A DNA stretch of 7,487 bases, taken from Deltaproteobacteria bacterium RIFOXYA12_FULL_61_11. GTDB taxonomy: Bacteria > Bdellovibrionota_F > JAHFAK01 > YA12-FULL-61-11. Shown in pieces: positions 1 through 5,709 of the stretch; positions within the stretch are counted from its first letter, which is position 1, and the number at the start of each line of letters is the position of its first letter. The notes beneath the pieces are model-generated. The model saw only the letters and a program-made list of their open reading frames with translations. It was not told where the DNA came from and made no database searches. The translations under genes and the position numbers were made by a program. The stretch covers positions 2,659-10,145 of the forward strand of contig MGSU01000126.1 of the NCBI GenBank assembly GCA_001799195.1, read 5' to 3'.

Positions 1-34
1 GGGCTGTAGAAAATGCCATCGAGGAGTCGAAACA

Positions 35-307
35 ATGAACGATAGCACCAGGTACGTGAAACTCGTGGCCTGGTCCGAAGAAGACCAGTGCTACATCGGC
101 AGCGCGCCAGGCCTCCTCACGGCTGGATGCCACGGTTCCGACGAACGAGCCGTATTCGACGAACTATGCCAGATCGTCGAGGAAGTGATCGCCCTGTACC
201 GAGCCGACGGCAAACCGTTACCTCCGCCGACCTTCGGCCGGGCTACCGCCGACCGCATCCTTTGTGCTGCCAACGTGTTGCATCTCGATTCAGGTGCAAG
301 GCGCTAA
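35..307 (+). CDS. HicB-family antitoxin-like protein (short form)
   Basis: This 90-aa protein has the N-terminal HicB signature: YVKLVAWSEEDQCYIGSAPG, a CHG/DE segment, ELCQIVEEVIALY and DGKPLPPPT. The family is known to adopt a degenerate RNase H-like fold that binds and neutralises the HicA mRNA interferase. Many members also carry a C-terminal ribbon-helix-helix or HTH domain that represses the hicAB promoter. Here the protein stops about 25 residues after the PLPPPT segment with no recognisable DNA-binding domain, so it is either a short-type HicB or a C-terminally eroded one. The ATG is preceded by GAGGAG at 21-26 with 8-nt spacing, which supports the start. A TAG at 7-9 may be the end of an upstream gene, possibly hicA, but only 34 nt are visible. 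Family assignment is firm; an active toxin-antitoxin role is inference. Confidence 0.85.
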   Translation: MNDSTRYVKLVAWSEEDQCYIGSAPGLLTAGCHGSDERAVFDELCQIVEEVIALYRADGKPLPPPTFGRATADRILCAANVLHLDSGARR

Positions 308-569
308 ATCTTGGACGATAGTACCGAGGAACGGACGAACTGTCGCACCCTGCCGGCCACCTGACTTGCCTCGACCTCTTCCCCTGCGGTGACGGTGTCG
401 TCCAAGCCTGGGTAACGAGTTGTGGTGGCACATACCGAGAGGAACTCGGCCTCACGCAGCTCCTTGTAAGGTACTTCTGATCCGATCAGGTTGCGACCTA
501 GAGAATGGTCATTCGCAGGCCTACTCCCGACCTGACCTCGACCCCAGCCTGCCCCCGGTTCCCGGCGGG
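308..569. other. Intergenic region between hicB-like gene and convergent DPBB gene
   Basis: This stretch of about 260 nt separates two convergent genes and has no credible coding sequence. The ORFs crossing it on either strand continue as antisense shadows of the flanking gene. It contains several small dyads: CCGAG/CTCGG at 435-449, CTGATC/GATCAG at 477-489, AGGT/ACCT at 488-499, and a distant 9-bp inverted repeat at 310-318 and 398-406. None is followed by a run of T on the relevant strand, so no intrinsic terminator can be called for either gene. Confidence 0.5.
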
Positions 570-1391
570 TCAGTTCCGACGCACGAGGCCACACCCTCCG
601 ACCGAAGGCGGTTCGTCGGAGAACGCTTCGCGCTCCGGAACAGGCGCGGGAAGCTGGGGTTGGACGGTGGGTGTGGGCTGTGCCGGCGTGGAAGCTGGTT
701 GTTCCCGGGGCTGCACCCTCGGTTTGGGGAGGTCGTCGTCCGAATACGGGGGGACGTAGACCTGGGTACCGGTCCCGGCCGGAGGGGTAGGATTCTCTGC
801 AGGTTCTTCGACCTCGGGGGCGTCGTCCCCGGGATCTGCACCGAGAGTGCAGGGGCCCTCGGGTGCGCTCTTGTCGACCACTGCGACGTTGACGGTATTG
901 CAGTCGCTCCAACCCGAACCGTTGATCCCGAAGAGGTGCTTGGTGACGAGCGGAGAGACATCGAGGATACGGCCCTGGCCGCAGGCTCCGGCGGCTTTTT
1001 CCTCGACCCAGGCGGCGGGGCCATTATCGAGGACGTGGACGATGACGCATTTCCCGTTGGCGGTCACCCGCACCTTGGCATGACAGCCCCAGCCATACAC
1101 CCCGGTGGAATAGTACGTGCTGCCGTCGACGTAAACCCCGCACGCGGTTCCCTGGGCGTCGGACCCTCCGCCGAAGGTGGTGACGACGTATTCGCCATTC
1201 GGGTAGGGGCGTTCGAAGTACTTCATCGCCTGCGCTTCACCGCTCAACGCCGGGTAGGAAAATCCTTCCTCGAGGATCGGCGCGGGTTCGCGCACCAGGG
1301 GAGTTCCGAGCTGCCCCTCGCCCTGGGCACGGATCAAGAAGCCCAGGAGCACGAAGGCAAAGCCGGCCGCAGGGAGGAAGATCCGGGGCAT
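570..1391 (-). CDS. Secreted RlpA-like double-psi beta-barrel protein with Pro-rich C-terminus
   Basis: The 273-aa product begins with a signal peptide: MPR, then a hydrophobic stretch at residues 5-20, with a plausible signal peptidase I site after IRA (residue 22). Residues about 75-172 resemble the RlpA/expansin double-psi beta-barrel fold. They contain ACGVYVDG (83-90), a VIVHVLDNGP strand (116-125) matching the RlpA-type DRGP motif, and GRILDVSP (140-147) matching the RIIDLS motif. Known relatives bind or cleave peptidoglycan glycan strands; whether this one is catalytic is not established. Residues about 178-256 form an acidic then Pro/Thr/Gln-rich tail, and no SPOR domain is present. 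Seven cysteines, five of them in the barrel region, suggest disulfides outside the cytoplasm. The ATG has GGAGAG at 1404-1399 (minus strand) with 7-nt spacing. The gene appears monocistronic. Confidence 0.75.
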   Translation of the reverse strand: MPRIFLPAAGFAFVLLGFLIRAQGEGQLGTPLVREPAPILEEGFSYPALSGEAQAMKYFERPYPNGEYVVTTFGGGSDAQGTACGVYVDGSTYYSTGVYGWGCHAKVRVTANGKCVIVHVLDNGPAAWVEEKAAGACGQGRILDVSPLVTKHLFGINGSGWSDCNTVNVAVVDKSAPEGPCTLGADPGDDAPEVEEPAENPTPPAGTGTQVYVPPYSDDDLPKPRVQPREQPASTPAQPTPTVQPQLPAPVPEREAFSDEPPSVGGCGLVRRN

Positions 1392-1421
1392 CGCTGGTCT
1401 CTCCAGTCGGTTCTCCGAGGA

Positions 1422-1450
1422 AGTATACGGTAGTGCGCCTCATCATTGAA
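1422..1450 (-). promoter_or_regulatory. Putative sigma70 promoter of the DPBB gene
   Basis: Read on the minus strand, TTCAAT (1450-1445) is followed after 17 nt by TATACT (1427-1422). The -10 matches consensus at 5 of 6 positions and the -35 at 3 of 6. A start site near 1415 would give a leader of about 25 nt containing the GGAGAG ribosome binding site. Divergent from the promoter at 1480-1508. Confidence 0.5.
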
Positions 1451-1479
1451 GCACGTTCTGGCTGGAGAAACCCCCTCGA

Positions 1480-1508
1480 TTGACAGGACGGCGGTGGTGC
1501 CGTAGGCT
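1480..1508 (+). promoter_or_regulatory. Putative sigma70 promoter of the small ORF at 1540
   Basis: A perfect TTGACA -35 (1480-1485) is followed by a 17-nt spacer and TAGGCT (1503-1508), a -10 with 3 of 6 matches. The predicted start near 1515 lies just before the small ORF and its GGAGA at 1522-1526. The consensus -35 with ideal spacing is the main support; the -10 is weak. Confidence 0.45.
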
Positions 1509-1539
1509 CGGCCGAAATTCTGGAGACCGGCACGGCACC

Positions 1540-1764
1540 ATGGGCAGCCTCAAGACCTTCGACCCCCTCTTCTTTACCCCAAGTCTGGCCAAAATTCTGC
1601 AAGGTCAAGGTCTTGTCGACCAGGCCCGGGAACTTGCCGACCACCTCGACCGACCACGCCGGCGTCACCTGGCTCTACGGCTCGAACAAACCCTGTTGCG
1701 GCACCTCCTTGCTCGCCTGGAACCCGCGGCTACCGGGATTGACACCCACCCGTACCGACCCTAG
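1540..1764 (+). CDS. Small helical, possibly TPR-like protein (hypothetical)
   Basis: This is a 74-aa ORF starting MGSLKTFDPLFFTPSLAKIL. Residues 14-36 (PSLAKILQGQGLVDQARELA and onward) have the spacing of one tetratricopeptide helix pair: a small residue and L, then GQG, then a second helix with A-x-x-L. A Leu/Arg-rich helix (residues about 42-62) follows. It is too short for a complete TPR domain, so it may be a small adaptor or a remnant. Support for coding comes from amino-acid composition, mostly C or G at third positions, the promoter-like element at 1480-1508 and GGAGA at 1522-1526. That site is 13 nt from the ATG, which is long. An in-frame ATG at 1480 would overlap the -35 and is less likely. 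Its 3' end overlaps the ferritin promoter. No function is assigned. Confidence 0.5.
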   Translation: MGSLKTFDPLFFTPSLAKILQGQGLVDQARELADHLDRPRRRHLALRLEQTLLRHLLARLEPAATGIDTHPYRP

Positions 1765-1767
1765 TAT
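1739..1767 (+). promoter_or_regulatory. Putative strong sigma70 promoter of the ferritin gene
   Basis: A perfect TTGACA (1739-1744), a 17-nt spacer and TAGTAT (1762-1767, 4 of 6 matches) lie 56 nt before the ferritin start. The -10 overlaps the stop codon of the preceding small ORF. Ferritin can therefore be transcribed independently. No AT-rich Fur box is visible around it. Confidence 0.6.
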
Positions 1768-1823
1768 GCCCGAGGCCTCAGGCGGTAGCGCCGAGCCCGA
1801 ACCCATGCCAACGGAGGACCACC

Positions 1824-2336
1824 ATGCTATCCAAACGGTTGGAAAAAGAACTCAATGCCCAAATCACTTGGGAATTCTACAGCAAATACGTGTATTTGGC
1901 CATGGCAGCCTATTGCACCGAGCACCACCTCGACGGGTTTGCCAATTTCTTCCGCGTGCAACAGCAGGAGGAAGAATTCCATGCCCTCAAGCAATTCGAC
2001 TTCCTCCTGGATCGAGGAGGACGGATGGAACTAGGGGCGATCGCTGCTCCCGAGAGGGACTACACTTCCCTGGAGAAGGTTTTTGCCGTGGCCCTGGAAC
2101 ACGAGCAGGGGGTGACCCAACGGATCAATCGGCTCCTCACCCTGGCGCACGAGGAGAACGATCACGCCACGGTCAGCTTCCTGCAATGGTTCGTCGACGA
2201 ACAGATCGAGGAAGAGAAGACGGTGGATTCTTACCTGCGGAGGCTCGAACTCAACGCCGGCAACGGCGCAGGTCTGCTCTTGCTCGACGCCGAAGCGGCC
2301 AAACGGGTCTTCCTCCCGCCAACCCCCGCGGCCTGA
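1824..2336 (+). CDS. ftnA: Bacterial ferritin (FtnA-type, non-haem)
   Basis: This 170-aa protein has the usual length and four-helix-bundle pattern of bacterial ferritins, which form 24-subunit cytoplasmic shells that oxidise Fe2+ and store Fe3+. Counting from the start Met, the ferroxidase residues known from E. coli FtnA fall at the same numbers: E17, E50, H53, E94, Q127 and E130. E49, E126 and E129 are available for the third iron site. There is no Met placed to act as the haem ligand of bacterioferritins in an otherwise FtnA-like sequence, so ferritin rather than Bfr is favoured. GGAGG at 1813-1817 with 6-nt spacing fixes the start. The short tail after residue 145 is hydrophobic then Pro-rich. 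The gene has its own promoter and is followed by 81 nt before the regulator. Confidence 0.95.
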   Translation: MLSKRLEKELNAQITWEFYSKYVYLAMAAYCTEHHLDGFANFFRVQQQEEEFHALKQFDFLLDRGGRMELGAIAAPERDYTSLEKVFAVALEHEQGVTQRINRLLTLAHEENDHATVSFLQWFVDEQIEEEKTVDSYLRRLELNAGNGAGLLLLDAEAAKRVFLPPTPAA

Positions 2337-2417
2337 TTTCCGCTCCCCGCATCAAGAGCATTGATCTTCGCTCGCTTTTATCGTACGTAGGGTTCCGGTA
2401 TACCACGATCCTGGACC

Positions 2418-4424
2418 ATGAACCCACCAACCCCGCCACGGTTCGAGGACGAACTCGAAAAACGCTTCTTCAGCGCCGAGGACCTGATCAGTTGGTGTTC
2501 GGCGATGCACCATGCATCCCTCTCCTTCCTGGTCCTCGACATCGACCATTACACCAGCGCCATGATAGGTCCGGACCGAGAGGCCTTGCTCTCGTTGCTC
2601 GCCGCGCTGGAAGACGGACTCGAGGGGCTGGCCGGTGAAAGGGATTTCCTGGCCAAGCTCAAGGACGACCGGCTGGTCCTGGCCTCGAGCGAAAGCCCGG
2701 TCGAGCGCTTACTCGAACGAGGCCGGGCGCTGCTCTCGGAACTCTCGGGGCATGGTACCGGACCCCAAGTCCCGACCGTGAGCGGTTTGGTCTTTAGCTG
2801 TCCACATGACTGTGGCTACCCCGAACAGTTACCCGCCTATCTCGACGAGACCTTGGCCGCCAGCAAGCTCCACGGGAGAGGCAGGGTCCGTAAAGCCGAC
2901 GACCTTCCCGAGCGGCAAGAACGTCAGGCCGTGTTGCTGGTCGATGACGAGCCCGAAGTGCGTGCCATCCATCGCGCTTACCTCGAACATGCCGGCTTGC
3001 ACGTGGTGGAAGCGGCGGATGGGCTCGAAGCCCTGGAACGGATCGCAGGCCAGCCTTTCGACCTCGTCGTCCTGGATGTGGCCATGCCGCGTCTCGACGG
3101 CATCGAGACCGTGCGGAGGCTCAAGCGGGATGGCCGGCACCGGCACCTCCCGGTAGTCATTCTGACCGGACAGAGCGATCGCAACACCCTGCTCGAGGCC
3201 TTCCGTGCGGGTGCCGACGAGTTCTTGATCAAACCGGTGACCAGGGTCGAATTCACGGTCCGGGTCAATTCGATGCTGGTGCAGAAGACCCAGCGTGACA
3301 GCCTGGTGAGGCACTCTGCCATTTTCCGCGGTTTGGCCTCCACCCGCATGGAATTCCCAAGCGGGGGCGAGATCACGGCGCAACTCGGTCAGGTCTGCAG
3401 GACCTTGGCCGAAGTAGTGGGTTTCGACCGACTCGGCGTTTTTGTGCGCAACGGTCGGGGTTTCAAGCTCGTGGTCGGCTACGAAATCGGCGAGGCCGAA
3501 ATCCACTGGACCGATGAAGTCTACGCGAGGATCCACCAGCTCAACTCGACCTTCCCTTTTCATGTCTCGTATCGCGATGCCGAGAAATGTTCCCGACTTG
3601 GGCTCGCGCAGACCTTGGTCGTCCTGCCGTTACCCCATGCCGATCGTATCGCGGCGGACGTGGTCGTGGGTTTCGGCCGCCACCTCGACCTCGATGGCGA
3701 CCTTTTGCAGCTCCTGACCATGTTCGCGGCCAGGCTCGGCCAGCAACTCTTGCTCCGACAAGCTACTCAGAACCTCGAGGAGCAGGTCCGCACCAAGACC
3801 AACGAGTTGATGCGCACCATCGCCGAACTCAACCGCGTGGCCGAGGATACCATCTACCGGTTATCGATCGCCTCCGAATTCCGCGATAACGAGACCGGCA
3901 ACCACGTCAAACGTATCGGTTATTATGCCGAGGCCATTGCCGAAGCCATGGGTCTTTCCCCCGATTTCATCGGGCGGATCCGCTCGGCAGCCCCCATGCA
4001 CGACCTCGGGAAGATCGGCATTCCGGACCACATTCTGCTGAAGCCCGGCCGCTTCACACCCGAGGAATTCGAGGTGATGAAGTCGCACACCGAGATCGGG
4101 GAGAAGATCCTCACCGGGTCTCGCTCCTCGCTGATGGAGATGGCCCGTATCATCGCGTTGACCCACCACGAACGCTATGACGGCACGGGCTACCCTCGGG
4201 GTTTGCGTACCGAGGAGATCCCTCTCGAAGGCCGCATCGTAGCCTTGTGCGATGTCTTCGACGCGCTGATGTCGAAACGGGTCTACAAGGGGGCCATGCC
4301 CCTCGACCAGGTCATGGAAACCCTCTCCGCCGACCGCGACAAGTACGACCCCGTGGTCTACACCGCCTTCTTCCGCATCCTCGAACAGACCATCCTGCCC
4401 ATCTTCGTGCGCTATCAGGGATAA
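2418..4424 (+). CDS. HD-GYP response regulator (degenerate GGDEF - REC - GAF-like - HD-GYP)
   Basis: This 668-aa protein is a predicted cytoplasmic c-di-GMP phosphodiesterase under phosphorelay control. Residues about 35-157 look like a decayed GGDEF domain: DIDHYT (41-46) sits where DIDHFK is usual, and KDDRL (82-86) replaces GGDEF. Residues 171-290 form a receiver with acidic pair D176/D177, phosphoacceptor D220, T250 and K272. Residues about 318-445 are GAF-like. A coiled coil (about 446-476) leads into HD-GYP with ETGNH (492-496), HDLGKIGIPD (528-537), THHERYDGTGYP (582-593) and CDVFDAL (611-617). All HD-GYP metal motifs are intact, as in RpfG-type enzymes that hydrolyse c-di-GMP. The ATG is the only plausible start: an in-frame TAG lies at 2388-2390, with no other start codon between. 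No clear Shine-Dalgarno precedes it. No histidine kinase is nearby. Confidence 0.92.
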   Translation: MNPPTPPRFEDELEKRFFSAEDLISWCSAMHHASLSFLVLDIDHYTSAMIGPDREALLSLLAALEDGLEGLAGERDFLAKLKDDRLVLASSESPVERLLERGRALLSELSGHGTGPQVPTVSGLVFSCPHDCGYPEQLPAYLDETLAASKLHGRGRVRKADDLPERQERQAVLLVDDEPEVRAIHRAYLEHAGLHVVEAADGLEALERIAGQPFDLVVLDVAMPRLDGIETVRRLKRDGRHRHLPVVILTGQSDRNTLLEAFRAGADEFLIKPVTRVEFTVRVNSMLVQKTQRDSLVRHSAIFRGLASTRMEFPSGGEITAQLGQVCRTLAEVVGFDRLGVFVRNGRGFKLVVGYEIGEAEIHWTDEVYARIHQLNSTFPFHVSYRDAEKCSRLGLAQTLVVLPLPHADRIAADVVVGFGRHLDLDGDLLQLLTMFAARLGQQLLLRQATQNLEEQVRTKTNELMRTIAELNRVAEDTIYRLSIASEFRDNETGNHVKRIGYYAEAIAEAMGLSPDFIGRIRSAAPMHDLGKIGIPDHILLKPGRFTPEEFEVMKSHTEIGEKILTGSRSSLMEMARIIALTHHERYDGTGYPRGLRTEEIPLEGRIVALCDVFDALMSKRVYKGAMPLDQVMETLSADRDKYDPVVYTAFFRILEQTILPIFVRYQG

Positions 4425-4470
4425 CCTCTCTTTCCCTTCGACGAAAGCGACAGGGGTACGAACGGGGGCA

Positions 4471-5697
4471 TCAACCCACCGTCAGATAGACTTCTTCGAT
4501 CGCACGGCGGGTGGCTTCTTTGATCGAGAACTCCAGGTTGCCCACGCTGAGTTTCTCGCCCTTGCCCGGGATGCGGCGCAAGAGTTCGAGCAGGTAGCCG
4601 CCCAGGGTGTCGTAATCGCCCTCCGGCAGGTCCAGTTCGAGGACCTCGTTGATCCTGGAGATCTCCATGCGGGCGTTGATCAGGTAGTGGTTGGGAGCGA
4701 TGCGGACGTAGAGGTCCTCGACCTGGTCGTCGTACTCGTCCTCGATCTCGCCGACCACCAGTTCGAGAATGTCCTCGACGCTACAGATGCCGATGGCGCC
4801 GCCGTACTCGTCCACGACCACGGCGAGGTTGCTCTGCCCGGCTCTGAAGACATCGAGCAGGTCCTTGGCGCTCTGGGATTCGGGGATGTAGAGGGCAGGT
4901 CGGAGGAACATCGAGACCGGAGCCTCACGGTCGGTCACGGCGAAGAGATCCCGGGTGTGGATCAGGCCGATGATGTTGTCGATGCGCTGGTCATAGACGG
5001 GATAGCGGGAGTAGCCGTTTTCCTTGATCAGGGCGATGGCCTGGCCGACGGTGGTCTTGCGCTCGAGGGCGCAGACCTCTATCAGAGGCAGCATCACATC
5101 CTCGACCTTCTTGTGCGAGTAAGTCAGGATGCGGTTGATCATCTCGCGTTCGACGTCGGCGACGTCCCCTCCACCCGGTTCGGCGGCCAAAAGGGTGCGC
5201 AGGTCTTCCTTGGTCACCGAACCGAGCAAGAGGCCGAAGGGTCGCGTGGCCCCCAGAAAGAGCGGGGTGGTGAAGAAGACCAGCGGATACAACAGGATTC
5301 TCGAGAGCCGGAGGGCGAGCGCCGCCGGTCTAGCCCAGCGTTCGGGATGGAGTTGGAAATAGGCCCGCGGAAGGATCTGGGCATAGAAGACGGCCAGGAG
5401 AGCTGCCCCGAGGCAGGGCAGCAAGGTCAGGGGGGTCTCGGCTTGGAACGTGTCCCCGAAACAGAGGAGCAGCACCCAGGCCAGACCGATCAAAGAGAGG
5501 ATGGAACAGGGCCCGGTAAGCCCTTGGATCAGCTCGGGACGTTCGAGAGAGCGTAAGGCCAAGCGGTCGAGCAAGCGCCCTTGATCCGCGGTGCGGGCAA
5601 AGGACTCCGCGGTCAGTCCGGTCAGGATAGTCTCAACCGCAGTACACATCGCCGCAAGATTGACCAACGCAAGATAGCTCAGGGCCGACCAGACCAC
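4471..5697 (-). CDS. HlyC/CorC-family CNNM (DUF21) - CBS pair - CorC_HlyC protein, divergent copy
   Basis: The 408-aa inner-membrane protein has an N-terminal DUF21/CNNM region (1 to about 160) with hydrophobic segments near 4-20, 62-80, 90-110 and 130-150. A CBS pair follows (about 202-252 and 265-320; signatures GYSRYPVYD, VVVDEYGGAIGICSVEDILE and GEIEDEYD), then a CorC_HlyC domain (about 325-405; DYDTLGGYLLELLRRIPGKG). Family members are linked to Mg2+/Co2+ efflux, with CBS domains sensing ATP/Mg. The membrane signatures are altered: CTAVE (18-22) instead of FSGTE, and AQILP (106-110) instead of GEILP. The start is GTG at 5697-5695, set by GGAGGT at 5708-5703 with 5-nt spacing and by the upstream in-frame TGA at 5712. 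It lies 12 nt after the upstream paralogue and is surely co-transcribed with it. Confidence 0.88.
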   Translation of the reverse strand: MVWSALSYLALVNLAAMCTAVETILTGLTAESFARTADQGRLLDRLALRSLERPELIQGLTGPCSILSLIGLAWVLLLCFGDTFQAETPLTLLPCLGAALLAVFYAQILPRAYFQLHPERWARPAALALRLSRILLYPLVFFTTPLFLGATRPFGLLLGSVTKEDLRTLLAAEPGGGDVADVEREMINRILTYSHKKVEDVMLPLIEVCALERKTTVGQAIALIKENGYSRYPVYDQRIDNIIGLIHTRDLFAVTDREAPVSMFLRPALYIPESQSAKDLLDVFRAGQSNLAVVVDEYGGAIGICSVEDILELVVGEIEDEYDDQVEDLYVRIAPNHYLINARMEISRINEVLELDLPEGDYDTLGGYLLELLRRIPGKGEKLSVGNLEFSIKEATRRAIEEVYLTVG

Positions 5698-5702
5698 GCG
5701 GG

Positions 5703-5708
5703 ACCTCC
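5703..5708 (-). promoter_or_regulatory. Ribosome binding site deciding a GTG start
   Basis: On the minus strand GGAGGT follows one base after the TGA (5712-5710) of the upstream gene and lies 5 nt before the GTG at 5697. It is the strongest Shine-Dalgarno in this transcription unit and supports the non-ATG start of the second CNNM gene. Confidence 0.75.
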
Positions 5709-5709
5709 C

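Noticed and set aside
310-406. Nine-bp inverted repeat (CTTGGACGA / TCGTCCAAG) as a mobile-element or operator signature
   Set aside because: The arms are 79 nt apart with no target duplication or coding content. A match of this length is not improbable by chance in a region rich in GACGA-type words.
304-912. Minus-strand ORF of 202 codons spanning the 308-569 gap
   Set aside because: The product is Arg/Gly/Ser-rich and overlaps the DPBB gene in another frame. Start and composition are unsupported, so the gap is treated as non-coding.
420-1433. Long plus-strand ORF (337 codons) opposite the DPBB gene
   Set aside because: It is antisense to a gene with a signal peptide, recognisable fold motifs, promoter and ribosome binding site. 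Its Gly/Arg/Asp-rich product matches no family I recognise and is a high-GC shadow.
1824-2336. Bacterioferritin or rubrerythrin instead of ferritin
   Set aside because: The ferroxidase residue spacing (E17, E50, H53, E94, Q127, E130) matches FtnA, and there is no rubredoxin-type CxxC domain.
1613-2638. Plus-strand ORF of 341 codons running through ferritin into the HD-GYP gene
   Set aside because: It overlaps ferritin in another frame and its product is Arg/Pro/Gly-rich low-complexity sequence. Ferritin in this span has all catalytic residues.
4425-4470. Possible bidirectional terminator between the convergent HD-GYP and CNNM genes
   Set aside because: Only a weak CTTTC/GAAAG hairpin (4430-4447) with an 8-nt loop is present, with no T-run on either strand.
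4687-5556. Plus-strand ORF of 289 codons opposite the second CNNM gene
   Set aside because: It is a mirror-frame antisense ORF: its Asp/Val/Glu/Gly-rich text reflects the complement of the CBS protein's codons. It has no independent start signals.
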